From: Pseudomonas grandcourensis
GTDB taxonomy: Bacteria; Pseudomonadota; Gammaproteobacteria; Pseudomonadales; Pseudomonadaceae
Reading direction: 5' to 3'
DNA length: 64,000 nt
NCBI RefSeq assembly: GCF_039909015.1
Contig: NZ_CP150919.1
Location: 1,774,501 to 1,838,500 of the forward strand
In this document: positions 8,079 through 17,624 of the stretch, piece after piece
Layout: each line of letters opens with the position of its first letter
Numbering within the stretch: the stretch's first letter is position 1
Notes under the pieces: generated by a model
What the model saw: the letters and a program-made list of their open reading frames with translations, nothing else
What the model was told of the DNA's origin: nothing
Databases searched by the model: none
Position numbers and translations under genes: made by a program

Positions 8079-9407
8079 ATGCAAGTTAAGCGTTTTTTCG
8101 CCGCCGATATGCGTCAGGCCATGAAGCTGGTTCGCGACGAGCTGGGCGCTGATGCGGCCATTATTGGCAACCGCCGGATCGCCGGGGGTGTCGAGCTGAC
8201 GGCTGCGCTGGATTACAAGCTGTCGGCGCTGGCGCCGCGGGTTCCGAACATGGAGCTCGAAGACGAGCTGCGCAAGACTCAGTCGCGGATCGTCACCGCC
8301 CAGGCCGAATTGAGCCTGCGTGGCGATGGCGAGAGCGACAATGCCACCAATCGCCAGTTGTTCGCCGGCTTGCCGTTGACCGCCGCCGAGCCGCTGATCG
8401 AGCCGACCTACGCCGAACCCCGTCGCCCCGCGCCGGCCGCTGCGCCAACGTCCGGTGGCGTGGATCCACGTGCGTTCGACTCGATGCGTTTCGAACTCAA
8501 CAGCCTGCGCGAACTGATGGAAGTCCAGTTGGGCTCCCTGGCCTGGAATCAGCTGCAAGGCAGCCGTCCGGACCAGGCCAACCTCTGGCGTCGCCTGCAA
8601 CGCATCGGCCTGTCCGGTCCGCTGTCGCGTGACCTGCTGGCGATGATCACCGATATCGAAGAGCCTCGTCAGGCCTGGCGCATGTTGCTGGCGCACCTGG
8701 CGCGCATGATCGTTACTCCGGAAGTCGAGCCGCTGGAAGAGGGCGGTGTGATCGCCATGGTCGGCCCTGCCGGCATGGGCAAGACCACCACCCTGGCCAA
8801 GCTGGCCGCCCGTTACGTGCTCAAGTATGGCGCGCAGAACATTGCGCTGGTGAGCATGGACAGCTTCCGCATCGGTGCCCAGGAGCAGCTCAAGACCCTG
8901 GGGCGCATTCTCAATGTGCCGGTGACCCACGTCGATCCGGGCCAGTCCCTGGTGCAGGCCCTGGAGCCATTGCTGCGCAAACGCGTGGTGCTGATCGATA
9001 CTGCCGGCCTGCAGGCCAGCGATCCGGCCCTGCGCATGCAGCTCGAAAGCCTGGCCGGTCGTGGCATCCGCTCGAAAAATTATCTGGTCCTGGCAACCAC
9101 CAGCCAGAAACAGGTTCTAACGGCCGCTTATCACAGTTACAAGCGTTGTGGGCTCGCAGGCTGCATCCTGACTAAACTGGATGAAACGGCAAGTCTGGGC
9201 GAGGTGTTGAGCCTTGCCATCAGTCATGAACTGCCGGTGGCTTACCTGACCGATGGCCCGCGGATCCCGGATGATTTGCATCTGCCGCGTCGTCACCAGT
9301 TGGTCAGCCGCGCCGTGAGCGTGCAAATGCAGGAAGAACCCAGCGAAGAAGCCATGGCTGACATGTTCGCTGACATCTACCACAGCCCGACCAAGCAGGT
9401 TGGCTGA
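8079..9407 (+). CDS. flhF: SRP-type GTPase FlhF, polar flagellum placement
   Basis: The 442-aa protein has a basic N-terminal B domain, a proline/alanine-rich linker (about residues 105-130) and the SRP-family NG GTPase. The P-loop is GPAGMGKTTT (about residues 229-238), with DTAGLQ and TKLDE as further guanine-nucleotide motifs. FlhF marks the old pole for flagellar assembly and recruits early basal body proteins. It is counteracted by FleN, encoded just downstream. Confidence 0.97.
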   Translation: MQVKRFFAADMRQAMKLVRDELGADAAIIGNRRIAGGVELTAALDYKLSALAPRVPNMELEDELRKTQSRIVTAQAELSLRGDGESDNATNRQLFAGLPLTAAEPLIEPTYAEPRRPAPAAAPTSGGVDPRAFDSMRFELNSLRELMEVQLGSLAWNQLQGSRPDQANLWRRLQRIGLSGPLSRDLLAMITDIEEPRQAWRMLLAHLARMIVTPEVEPLEEGGVIAMVGPAGMGKTTTLAKLAARYVLKYGAQNIALVSMDSFRIGAQEQLKTLGRILNVPVTHVDPGQSLVQALEPLLRKRVVLIDTAGLQASDPALRMQLESLAGRGIRSKNYLVLATTSQKQVLTAAYHSYKRCGLAGCILTKLDETASLGEVLSLAISHELPVAYLTDGPRIPDDLHLPRRHQLVSRAVSVQMQEEPSEEAMADMFADIYHSPTKQVG

Positions 9408-9414
9408 GGTAAAA

Positions 9415-9522
9415 ATGAACAGTTTTTGTACCTACATCGATGGTCTGCCATGCATTGTTCCGTTTGTGAACGCGCAGCCAGTAATGTGGCCTCCGTCTAT
9501 GCAAGACAAGGTAAAGAAATAA
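9415..9522 (+). CDS. Possible small ORF between flhF and fleN (35 aa)
   Basis: An ATG 7 bp after the flhF stop, preceded by GAGG at good spacing, opens a 35-codon frame that ends one base before the fleN ATG. The peptide is MNSFCTYIDGLPCIVPFVNA followed by a tail ending MQDKVKK. It fills the flhF-fleN gap exactly and may couple translation of fleN. It could be a chance frame, since no family is recognised. Confidence 0.35.
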   Translation: MNSFCTYIDGLPCIVPFVNAQPVMWPPSMQDKVKK

Positions 9523-9523
9523 C

Positions 9524-10354
9524 ATGGGCAGCATGCATCCCGTACAGGTGATCGCGGTGACCGGCGGCAAAGGTGGCGTCGGGAAAACTAATGTGTCAGT
9601 GAACTTGTCCCTGGCTTTGGCCGAGCTTGGCCGGCGCGTCATGCTGTTGGACGCCGACCTGGGACTGGCGAACGTCGACGTTCTGCTGGGCCTGACACCC
9701 AAACGTACCCTGGCCGACGTGATCGAAGGCCGCTGCGAACTGCGCGATGTACTGCTGCAGGGACCCGGCGGCATCCGTATCGTTCCGGCCGCATCCGGCA
9801 CTCAGAGCATGGTGCATCTGAGCCCCGCGCAACACGCCGGCCTGATCCAGGCCTTCAGTGATATCGGCGACAACCTCGACGTATTGGTGATCGACACCGC
9901 TGCGGGCATTGGTGAGTCGGTAGTCAGTTTCGTCCGTGCAGCCCAGGAAGTGCTGCTGGTGGTGTGCGACGAGCCGACCTCGATCACCGATGCCTACGCC
10001 TTGATCAAGTTGCTGAACCGCGACTACGGCATGAACCGCTTCCGCGTCCTGGCCAATATGGCCCAGAGCCCGCAGGAAGGACGCAACCTGTTCGCCAAGT
10101 TGACCAAGGTCACGGATCGCTTCCTCGACGTCGCCCTACAATACGTCGGTGCGGTGCCTTACGACGAAAGCGTGCGCAAGGCCGTGCAGAAGCAACGCGC
10201 CGTCTACGAGGCCTTCCCGCGTTCCAAGTGCTCGCTGGCGTTCAAGGCCATCGCGCAGAAGGTCGATACCTGGCCGCTGCCTGCCAACCCGCGCGGGCAC
10301 CTGGAGTTTTTCGTCGAGCGGCTCGTGCAGCAGACAGCAGGACCTGTTCTATGA
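9524..10354 (+). CDS. fleN: MinD-like ATPase FleN (FlhG), flagellar number regulator
   Basis: The 276-aa protein carries the deviant Walker A motif GGKGGVGKT (about residues 11-19), the switch region DADLGLANVD and Walker B-type DTAAGIG. FleN antagonises the activator FleQ and limits polar flagellar number. ATG at 9524 is chosen because an in-frame stop lies at 9512-9514 and MGSMHPVQVIAVTGGKGG matches the family start. Its stop overlaps the fliA ATG by four bases. Confidence 0.97.
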   Translation: MGSMHPVQVIAVTGGKGGVGKTNVSVNLSLALAELGRRVMLLDADLGLANVDVLLGLTPKRTLADVIEGRCELRDVLLQGPGGIRIVPAASGTQSMVHLSPAQHAGLIQAFSDIGDNLDVLVIDTAAGIGESVVSFVRAAQEVLLVVCDEPTSITDAYALIKLLNRDYGMNRFRVLANMAQSPQEGRNLFAKLTKVTDRFLDVALQYVGAVPYDESVRKAVQKQRAVYEAFPRSKCSLAFKAIAQKVDTWPLPANPRGHLEFFVERLVQQTAGPVL

Positions 10355-11091
10355 CAGCCAGCGGCTACAACCTCTACAAGAAGTCGGCACGTGATGCGCA
10401 GTACGAGCTGATCGAGCGTTACGCGCCGCTGGTTAAACGCATTGCCTACCACTTGCTGGCGCGTTTGCCGGCCAGTGTCCAGGTCGAAGACCTGATCCAG
10501 GCCGGGATGATCGGCCTGCTTGAAGTGTCGACCAAATATGACGCCAGCAAAGGCGCCAGTTTCGAGACGTACGCGGGCATACGAATCCGCGGCGCCATGC
10601 TCGATGAAGTGCGCAAGGGGGATTGGGCGCCACGTTCGGTTCACCGCAATACGCGCATGGTCAGCGATGCCATTCGCTCGATTGAAGCTAAAACCGGCCG
10701 TGACGCTAAAGATCACGAAGTTGCGGCCGAACTCCAATTGAGTCTCGACGATTACTACGGGATTTTGAACGACACCCTGGGCAGCCGGCTGTTCAGTTTC
10801 GACGACCTGTTGCAGGACGGCGAACATGAAGGGCTGCACGAGGATGGCGCGAGTGCTCATCTCGAGCCGTCACGCGACCTGGAGGATGAACGCTTCCAGG
10901 CTGCGCTGGCGGATGCGATTGCCAATTTGCCGGAGCGTGAGCGACTGGTGTTGGCGCTGTACTACGACGAAGAGTTGAACCTCAAGGAAATCGGTGAGGT
11001 CCTGGGGGTCAGCGAATCGCGGGTCAGCCAGTTACACAGCCAGTGCGCGGCCCGTTTGCGGGGGCGTTTGGGGGAGTGGCGAGCGCGCTGA
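10351..11091 (+). CDS. fliA: Flagellar sigma factor FliA (sigma-28)
   Basis: The 246-aa sigma-70-type protein has region 2 (LVKRIAYHLLARLPASVQVE, about residues 27-46), a region 3 and a C-terminal helix-turn-helix (LKEIGEVLGVSESRVSQLHS, about residues 214-233). FliA directs late flagellar and chemotaxis promoters. The frame is open further upstream, but the start at 10351 (ATGA overlap with fleN) matches the family N-terminus MTASGYNLYKK. Confidence 0.97.
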   Translation: MTASGYNLYKKSARDAQYELIERYAPLVKRIAYHLLARLPASVQVEDLIQAGMIGLLEVSTKYDASKGASFETYAGIRIRGAMLDEVRKGDWAPRSVHRNTRMVSDAIRSIEAKTGRDAKDHEVAAELQLSLDDYYGILNDTLGSRLFSFDDLLQDGEHEGLHEDGASAHLEPSRDLEDERFQAALADAIANLPERERLVLALYYDEELNLKEIGEVLGVSESRVSQLHSQCAARLRGRLGEWRAR

Positions 11092-11258
11092 AGGCAGTGT
11101 GGGGACACTGCGAACGAGGCTGGTGTGGTGTTGAACTGCGCCGGTCGCGATCTGTTGTGCTCCAGACAGTCATTGAGTGCTTTGCCGGATTGATTGAAAT
11201 GGCGCGTCCAGGTGCTGGGCGCGTTTAAGACTGCTTGGAGGTCGAATTGGACAAGAAC

Positions 11259-11630
11259 ATGAAAATCCTCATCGTTGATGACTTCTCAACGATGCGGCGG
11301 ATCATCAAGAACCTGCTGCGTGACCTTGGGTTCACCAACACCGTCGAGGCCGACGATGGCACTACCGCCATTCCGGTGCTCAACAGCGGAAGCATCGACT
11401 TTCTGGTAACGGACTGGAACATGCCTGGCATGACCGGTATCGATCTGCTGCGCCACGTGCGTGCCGATGAAAAGCTCAAGCACCTGCCGGTACTGATGGT
11501 GACCGCTGAAGCCAAGCGCGAGCAGATCATCGAAGCGGCCCAGGCCGGCGTTAACGGCTATGTGGTCAAGCCCTTCACGGCCCAGGCGTTGAAAGAAAAA
11601 ATCGAGAAGATTTTCGAACGCATCGGTTGA
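11259..11630 (+). CDS. cheY: Chemotaxis response regulator CheY
   Basis: This single receiver domain of 123 aa has the acidic pocket D7/D8, phospho-acceptor D52 (LVTDWNMPG), the switch threonine (MVTAEAK) and the lysine of VVKPF. Phospho-CheY binds the flagellar switch and is dephosphorylated by CheZ. ATG 11259 matches the conserved start [12 protein letters not shown] at 11247 is better spaced from GGAGGT at 11237-11242 and would add four residues, so the start is uncertain. It lies 167 bp after fliA. Confidence 0.96.
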   Translation: MKILIVDDFSTMRRIIKNLLRDLGFTNTVEADDGTTAIPVLNSGSIDFLVTDWNMPGMTGIDLLRHVRADEKLKHLPVLMVTAEAKREQIIEAAQAGVNGYVVKPFTAQALKEKIEKIFERIG

Positions 11631-11651
11631 TGAGTGCGCCACGGGGGAGCT

Positions 11652-12440
11652 ATGGGCAATAACGAAACTTCATTGGGCGATTTTGAATCGACCCTGAAAA
11701 AACACGCCGTCGAATTGGTCGCGAGCCTTGAAAAGGGCAAGTTCGGCGACGCGGTGCAATTGATCCATGAGCTCAACCAGACCCGTGACCGCGGCCTGTA
11801 TCAGGAAGTGGGCAAGCTCACTCGCGAACTGCATAGCGCGATCGTCAATTTCCAGATTGACCCGCACATGCCGCAAGCCGAAGAAGTGTCGCAGATCACC
11901 GACGCCACCGAGCGTCTGGGGTATGTGGTCAAGCTGACCGAGGCCGCGGCCAACCGCACCATGGATCTGGTGGAAAGTGCCACGCCGCTGGTCAATGGCC
12001 TGGCCGATGAAGCCAAGGTGTTGAGCGCGGACTGGGGGCGTTTCATGCGTCGCGAAGTCGGCGCCGAAGAGTTTCGTGAACTGGCCCGGCGGGTCGACGG
12101 GTTCCTGACGCGCAGCGTCACGGACAATCGCGCGGTGTCGGGCAACCTCAACGACATCCTGCTCGCCCAGGATTACCAGGACCTCACGGGCCAGGTGATC
12201 AAGCGTGTGACCCAGTTGGTCACCGAAGTTGAAAGCAACCTGCTCAAGCTCGTGCTGATGGCCAGTCAGGTGGACCGCTTTGCGGGCATCGAACATGACC
12301 GTGAAGCGATGCTTGCTGAAAAAGATCCACAAAAACATCTCTCTCAGGGTGAAGGTCCGCAGATTCATGCCGATAAAAGAGAAGACGTTGTGTCCGGTCA
12401 GGACGATGTGGACGATTTGTTATCCAGCCTGGGATTTTAG
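11652..12440 (+). CDS. cheZ: CheY-P phosphatase CheZ
   Basis: The 262-aa, mostly helical protein contains the CheZ active-site region with the catalytic glutamine in DILLAQDYQDLTGQVIKRV, and ends in the CheY-binding peptide DDVDDLLSSLGF. It speeds dephosphorylation of CheY-P. The start at 11652 is preferred over an in-frame ATG at 11634 because GGGGGAGC lies five bases upstream and the protein then begins MGNNETSLGDF. An AT-rich spacer (TTTTAG repeated, 12440-12475) separates it from cheA. Confidence 0.96.
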   Translation: MGNNETSLGDFESTLKKHAVELVASLEKGKFGDAVQLIHELNQTRDRGLYQEVGKLTRELHSAIVNFQIDPHMPQAEEVSQITDATERLGYVVKLTEAAANRTMDLVESATPLVNGLADEAKVLSADWGRFMRREVGAEEFRELARRVDGFLTRSVTDNRAVSGNLNDILLAQDYQDLTGQVIKRVTQLVTEVESNLLKLVLMASQVDRFAGIEHDREAMLAEKDPQKHLSQGEGPQIHADKREDVVSGQDDVDDLLSSLGF

Positions 12441-12494
12441 AGTTTTAGAATTTTAGGTTTTTTGGGTTTTTAGACCTGTAGGAGCACCCCCTTA

Positions 12495-14759
12495 ATGAGC
12501 TTCGGCGCCGATGAAGAGATCCTTCAGGATTTCCTGGTTGAGGCCGGCGAGATTCTAGAGCAACTGTCCGAGCAACTGGTCGAGCTGGAAAGCCGTCCGG
12601 ATGATGCGGATCTGCTCAATGCAATTTTTCGCGGTTTTCACACTGTAAAAGGGGGCGCCGGCTTCCTCCAGCTCAACGAGCTGGTGGAGTGCTGCCACAT
12701 CGCCGAGAACGTGTTCGACATCCTGCGCAAGGGTGAGCGTCGCGTCGACTCGGAACTGATGGACGTGGTTCTCGAAGCGCTGGACGCGGTGAACAGCATG
12801 TTCAGCGAAGTCCGCGAACGCAGCCCGATCACGGCCGCGACACCGGAACTGCTCGCGGCGCTGGCCCGTCTGGCCGAGCCGCAATCGGCTGACGAGGTGG
12901 CTGCGGCACCTGTCGCCGCCGTGGTCGAAGCGCCTGTGGCTGAAGCCGAATCGGGCGATATCACCGACAATGAATTCGAACAGCTGCTGGATTCGCTGAA
13001 CGCAGTAAAGGCCCAGGCCGAGGCCCCGGCGGCTGCTCCAGCGCCTGCCAGCAATGCCGCCGGCAGCGATGAAATCACCGATGCCGAGTTCGAGTCGTTG
13101 CTCGATCAGTTGCACGGTAAAGGCCAGTTCGCCATCGATGCAGTGGTCCCGGCGTCCGCTGCGCCAGAAGCCCCGAAAGCGGCCGGCGACAGTTCCGATA
13201 TTACGGACGACGAATTCGAAGCACTGCTCGACCAGTTGCACGGCAAGGGTAACTTTGCTGTCGAGGCTTTGGAGTCGGCCATTGCTTCGGTGCCTGCACC
13301 CGCGGCACCAAGCGCGATGGCGGCCGGCAGCGATCTGATTTCCGATCACGAGTTCGAAGCGCTGCTCGACGAATTGCACGGCAAAGGCAAGTTCACTGAA
13401 GTCGGCACAGCGACTGCGGTCAGCGGTTCGAGCGCTTCCGTTGCGGCACCGGCAGCCAAGGCTGCAGCGCCGAAACCCGTGGCCAAGGCTCCTGAGCCAA
13501 AAGCCGAAACACCGGCCCCTGTGCCCGCCGCTGCACCGGCTGCTGCCCGTGCCCCGGCCGCGCCACCGGCGGAAAAACCGGCGAGCGAAGCCGAGACCAC
13601 CGTGCGTGTCGATACCGCGCGTCTCGACGAGATCATGAACATGGTCGGCGAGTTGGTGCTGGTGCGTAACCGCCTGGTCCGCCTGGGCCTCAACAGCGGC
13701 GACGAAGCCATGTCCAAGGCCGTGTCGAACCTCGACGTGGTCACCGCCGACCTGCAGACCGCGGTCATGAAGACCCGGATGCAACCGATCAAGAAAGTCT
13801 TCGGGCGCTTCCCGCGCCTGGTTCGAGACCTGGCTCGCCAGCTCAAGAAAGAGATCAACCTGGAACTGGTCGGCGAAGAAACCGATCTCGACAAGAACCT
13901 CGTCGAGGCCCTGGCCGACCCGCTGGTCCACTTGGTGCGCAACGCGGTCGACCACGGCATCGAGTCGCCGGAAGAACGTGAAGCCTCGGGCAAGACCCGG
14001 GGCGGCAAGGTGATTTTGGCGGCCGAGCAGGAGGGCGATCACATCCTGTTGTCGATCTCCGATGACGGCAAAGGCATGGACCCGAATGTCCTGCGTTCCA
14101 TCGCGGTAAAACGCGGTGTGATGGACAAGGATGCCGCCGATCGCCTGAGCGACACCGAATGCTACAACCTGATCTTCGCCCCGGGTTTCTCGACCAAGAC
14201 CGAGATCTCCGACGTATCGGGTCGCGGCGTGGGCATGGACGTGGTGAAAACCAAGATTTCCCAGCTCAACGGTTCGATCAACATCTACTCGGCCAAGGGC
14301 CAGGGTTCGAAGATCGTCATCAAGGTGCCGCTGACCCTGGCGATCATGCCGACGCTGATGGTCATGCTCGGCAACCAGGCGTTCGCGTTCCCGCTGGTGA
14401 ACGTCAACGAGATCTTCCACCTCGACCTGTCGACCACCAACGTCGTGGACGGCCAGGAAGTGGTGATCGTGCGGGACAAGGCGCTGCCATTGTTCTATCT
14501 CAAACGCTGGCTGGTCAGCTCCGCCGCTCACGAAGAGCAGCGCGAGGGCCATGTGGTGATCCTCTCGGTGGGCACGCAGCGGATCGGCTTTGTCGTCGAT
14601 CAACTGGTGGGCCAGGAAGAAGTGGTCATCAAGCCATTGGGCAAAATGCTCCAGGGAACTCCGGGCATGTCCGGCGCCACCATCACCGGTGACGGCCGCA
14701 TCGCGCTGATTCTCGATGTTCCGAGCATGCTCAAGCGTTACGCCACACGGCGTATTTGA
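12495..14759 (+). CDS. cheA: Chemotaxis histidine kinase CheA with repeat-containing linker and no obvious P2 domain
   Basis: The order is: HPt domain (residues 1-105, phospho-His49 in FHTVKGG), a long Ala/Pro-rich linker (about 125-365), dimerisation helices (from RVDTARLDEIMNMVGELVLV), HATPase domain with N box (HLVRNAVDHGIES) and G boxes (DDGKGMD, GRGVGMDVVK), and a C-terminal CheW-like domain. The linker holds four repeats of the pattern ITDxEFExLLDxLHGKGxF at residues 153-170, 191-212, 233-254 and 279-300 (bases 12951-13394). A canonical CheY-binding P2 domain is not visible. The four repeats resemble the CheZ C-terminal CheY-binding peptide and may take over docking, or act as the polar-localisation segment that partners ParP. 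Confidence 0.96.
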   Translation: MSFGADEEILQDFLVEAGEILEQLSEQLVELESRPDDADLLNAIFRGFHTVKGGAGFLQLNELVECCHIAENVFDILRKGERRVDSELMDVVLEALDAVNSMFSEVRERSPITAATPELLAALARLAEPQSADEVAAAPVAAVVEAPVAEAESGDITDNEFEQLLDSLNAVKAQAEAPAAAPAPASNAAGSDEITDAEFESLLDQLHGKGQFAIDAVVPASAAPEAPKAAGDSSDITDDEFEALLDQLHGKGNFAVEALESAIASVPAPAAPSAMAAGSDLISDHEFEALLDELHGKGKFTEVGTATAVSGSSASVAAPAAKAAAPKPVAKAPEPKAETPAPVPAAAPAAARAPAAPPAEKPASEAETTVRVDTARLDEIMNMVGELVLVRNRLVRLGLNSGDEAMSKAVSNLDVVTADLQTAVMKTRMQPIKKVFGRFPRLVRDLARQLKKEINLELVGEETDLDKNLVEALADPLVHLVRNAVDHGIESPEEREASGKTRGGKVILAAEQEGDHILLSISDDGKGMDPNVLRSIAVKRGVMDKDAADRLSDTECYNLIFAPGFSTKTEISDVSGRGVGMDVVKTKISQLNGSINIYSAKGQGSKIVIKVPLTLAIMPTLMVMLGNQAFAFPLVNVNEIFHLDLSTTNVVDGQEVVIVRDKALPLFYLKRWLVSSAAHEEQREGHVVILSVGTQRIGFVVDQLVGQEEVVIKPLGKMLQGTPGMSGATITGDGRIALILDVPSMLKRYATRRI

Positions 14760-14807
14760 TTCTGGTGGAGCGGGGCGCCTGGCCTCGCTCCATCTAATGG
14801 AGTGTTT

Positions 14808-15938
14808 ATGGCAGTCAAAGTCCTGGTGGTGGACGATTCGGGGTTTTTCCGCCGCCGCGTCTCGGAAATTCTTTCAGCGGATTCCAATATCCAGGTCGTC
14901 GGCACGGCGACCAACGGCAAAGAGGCGATTGATCAGGCGCTGGCCCTCAAGCCCGACGTGATCACTATGGACTACGAGATGCCGATGATGGACGGCATCA
15001 CCGCCGTGCGGCACATCATGCAACGCTGTCCGACCCCGGTCCTGATGTTCTCCTCGCTGACCCACGAAGGCGCGCGGGTCACCCTCGATGCGCTGGATGC
15101 CGGCGCGGTGGACTTCCTGCCGAAGAATTTCGAAGACATCTCGCGCAACCCCGAGAAGGTCAAGCAACTGCTGTGCGAGAAGATCCTGAGCATCTCGCGC
15201 AGCAATCGTCGCATCAGCACTTACAGCGCTCCGGCCCCTGTGTCCGCACCTGCTCCAGCACCTGCGCCTTCGAGCATCGGCAGTTACGGCAGCAGCGCGC
15301 CCGTGCGTCCGGCACCGGCACCGATCCCTGCGCGTACCCATGGGGCCACCGCGTCGTCGCCCGCGCCGAAACGCAAAGCCTACAAGTTGGTCGCCATCGG
15401 TACGTCCACCGGCGGCCCGGTCGCCCTGCAGCGGGTCTTGACCCAACTGCCGGCCAACTTCCCGGCCCCGATCGTGCTGGTCCAACACATGCCGGCCGCC
15501 TTCACCAAGGCCTTCGCCGAGCGCCTGGACAAGCTGTGCCGCATCAGCGTCAAGGAAGCCGAGGATGGCGACATCCTGCGTCCGGGCCTGGCGCTGCTGG
15601 CACCGGGTGGCAAGCAGATGATGATCGACGGCCGCGGCGCGGTGAAAATCCTCCCGGGTGACGAGCGTCTTAATTACAAGCCGTGCGTGGACATCACCTT
15701 CGGTTCGGCAGCCAAGACCTACGGTGACAAAGTTCTGGCGGTGGTCCTGACCGGCATGGGCGCCGACGGTCGCGAAGGCGCGCGCCTGCTCAAGCAGGGC
15801 GGCAGTTCGATCTGGGCACAGGACGAAGCCAGTTGCGTGATCTACGGCATGCCGATGGCCATCGTCAAAGCCGAGCTCGCCGACGCGGTGTACAGCCTGG
15901 ACGACATTGGCAAGCACCTGGTCGAGGCCTGTATCTGA
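14808..15938 (+). CDS. cheB: Chemotaxis methylesterase/deamidase CheB
   Basis: The 376-aa protein has a receiver domain (phospho-acceptor D55 in [11 protein letters not shown]), a Pro/Ala/Ser-rich linker (about 140-185) and a methylesterase domain. The catalytic serine is in IGTSTGGP, the histidine in QHMPAAFT and the aspartate in GMGADGR. It removes methyl groups from chemoreceptors. The in-frame GTG at 14802 is rejected because [12 protein letters not shown] is the family start. The stop overlaps the motC ATG. No cheR lies in this cluster. Confidence 0.96.
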   Translation: MAVKVLVVDDSGFFRRRVSEILSADSNIQVVGTATNGKEAIDQALALKPDVITMDYEMPMMDGITAVRHIMQRCPTPVLMFSSLTHEGARVTLDALDAGAVDFLPKNFEDISRNPEKVKQLLCEKILSISRSNRRISTYSAPAPVSAPAPAPAPSSIGSYGSSAPVRPAPAPIPARTHGATASSPAPKRKAYKLVAIGTSTGGPVALQRVLTQLPANFPAPIVLVQHMPAAFTKAFAERLDKLCRISVKEAEDGDILRPGLALLAPGGKQMMIDGRGAVKILPGDERLNYKPCVDITFGSAAKTYGDKVLAVVLTGMGADGREGARLLKQGGSSIWAQDEASCVIYGMPMAIVKAELADAVYSLDDIGKHLVEACI

Positions 15939-16678
15939 TGGATGTTCTAAGCCTGATTGGCATCATCATGGCCTTTGTCGCGATCATCGGCGGCAACTAC
16001 CTTGAAGGCGGTCACCTCGGCGCCCTGGCCAACGGCCCGGCAGCGCTGATCGTGCTTGGCGGCACCATTGGCGCCGCGCTGCTGCAATCGCCGATGAGCG
16101 CCTTCAAGCGCGCCATGCAGATCCTCGCCTGGATCCTGTTCCCGCCCCGTGTCGACCTGGCCGGTGGCATCGACCGCGTGGTGAACTGGAGCCTGACCGC
16201 CCGCAAGGAAGGCCTGCTGGGCCTTGAAGGCATCGCCGACGCCGAGCCCGACAACTACGCGCGCAAAGGCCTGCAATTACTGGTTGACGGCGCCGAGCCG
16301 GAAGCGATCCGCAGCATTCTGGAAGTGGATTTCTACACCCAGGAAAGCCGCGATGTCGAAGCCGCGAAGGTCTTCGAAAGCATGGGCGGTTACGCGCCGA
16401 CCATCGGCATCATCGGTGCGGTGATGGGGCTGATTCACGTCATGGGCAACCTGGGCGATCCGTCGCAATTGGGTAGCGGCATCGCCGTGGCCTTCGTCGC
16501 CACCATCTACGGCGTGGCCAGTGCCAACCTGGTGCTGCTGCCGATCGCCGCCAAACTCAAATCCATTGCGTTGCGCCAGTCGCGTTATCGCGAAATGTTG
16601 CTGGAAGGGCTCCTGTCGATCGCCGAAGGTGAAAACCCACGCTCCATTGAGTTGAAGCTTCAGGGCTTCATGGATTAA
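15938..16678 (+). CDS. motC: Flagellar stator protein MotC (MotA family)
   Basis: The 246-aa MotA/PomA-type protein has two N-terminal helices, a cytoplasmic loop and two further helices (GYAPTIGIIGAVMGLIHVMG begins the third). With MotD it forms a second proton-driven stator unit beside MotAB in Pseudomonas. It starts inside the cheB stop codon and ends 12 bp before motD. Its length fits the MotC subgroup, which is shorter than MotA. Confidence 0.95.
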   Translation: MDVLSLIGIIMAFVAIIGGNYLEGGHLGALANGPAALIVLGGTIGAALLQSPMSAFKRAMQILAWILFPPRVDLAGGIDRVVNWSLTARKEGLLGLEGIADAEPDNYARKGLQLLVDGAEPEAIRSILEVDFYTQESRDVEAAKVFESMGGYAPTIGIIGAVMGLIHVMGNLGDPSQLGSGIAVAFVATIYGVASANLVLLPIAAKLKSIALRQSRYREMLLEGLLSIAEGENPRSIELKLQGFMD

Positions 16679-16690
16679 GGGAATAAGCTC

Positions 16691-17581
16691 ATGGCTCGTC
16701 GTCGCCAGCATGATGAACACGTCAATCACGAACGCTGGCTGGTTTCCTACGCCGACTTCATCACCCTGCTGTTCGCCTTTTTCGTGGTGATGTACTCGAT
16801 CTCTTCGATCAACGAAGGCAAGTACAAGGTCATTTCCGAAGCGCTGATCGGGGTCTTCACCGATTCCGATCGTTCGCTCAAACCGATCCCCATCGGTGAC
16901 GAGCGGCCGAAGACCGTGACCCCGGCCAAGCCGCTGGTCAAGGACAGTGATCAGGTCGATGCCGGTGTTGCCGGTGCCAGTGATCCCCTCAAAAGCATTG
17001 CCGACGACATCAGTGCCGCGTTCGGTGACCTGATCAGCTCCAACCAGATGACTGTGCGCGGCAACGAGTTGTGGGTCGAGATCGAGCTCAATTCCAGCCT
17101 GTTGTTCGGCAGCGGCGACGCCATGCCCAGCGACATCGCGTTCAACATCATCGACAAGGTCGCGGCGATCCTGAAGCCGTTCGACAACCCGATCCATGTC
17201 GAAGGTTTCACCGACGATCAGCCGATTCGCACCGCGCAGTACCCGACCAACTGGGAGCTGTCCTCGGCCCGCTCGGCCAGCATCGTGCGCATGCTGGCGA
17301 TGCAGGGGGTGAACCCCGGTCGCCTGGCTTCGGTGGGCTACGGCGAGTTTCAGCCGGTGGCCAACAACACCACCGCTGAAGGCCGCGCCCGCAACCGTCG
17401 CGTGGTGTTGGTGGTGTCACGCAACCTCGATGTTCGCCGCAGCCTGACCGGCACCGGAACCGCCCATGCGCAACCGGATGCCGCATTGAAGCGTGCTGGC
17501 ACACAAACTGCACCGACCCCGGTCAAGTCGCCGGTACGAGAGAACGCCGTCAATTCTCCGTCACCCGCATTAACACGTTGA
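16691..17581 (+). CDS. motD: Flagellar stator protein MotD (MotB family)
   Basis: The 296-aa protein has one N-terminal membrane helix carrying the ion-translocating aspartate D22 (SYADFITLLFAFFVV) and a C-terminal OmpA-like peptidoglycan-binding domain (VEGFTDDQPI through GRARNRRVVLVV). The extreme C-terminus is a variable Thr/Pro/Ala-rich tail. It pairs with MotC as a stator. Confidence 0.95.
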   Translation: MARRRQHDEHVNHERWLVSYADFITLLFAFFVVMYSISSINEGKYKVISEALIGVFTDSDRSLKPIPIGDERPKTVTPAKPLVKDSDQVDAGVAGASDPLKSIADDISAAFGDLISSNQMTVRGNELWVEIELNSSLLFGSGDAMPSDIAFNIIDKVAAILKPFDNPIHVEGFTDDQPIRTAQYPTNWELSSARSASIVRMLAMQGVNPGRLASVGYGEFQPVANNTTAEGRARNRRVVLVVSRNLDVRRSLTGTGTAHAQPDAALKRAGTQTAPTPVKSPVRENAVNSPSPALTR

Positions 17582-17624
17582 GCTATTTCTCGGTCGATCC
17601 GGTCGGCCGGGAGGAACAATCCGA

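Noticed and set aside
11092..11258. Possible sigma-28 promoter before cheY
   Set aside because: GCCGGATT-like sequence near 11190 has no acceptable -35 partner at the right distance, so no promoter is called.
12555..14603. 682-codon open frame opposite cheA
   Set aside because: A shadow of cheA codon bias. CheA has all its domains in order, and the reverse product is low-complexity His/Arg/Gln-rich.
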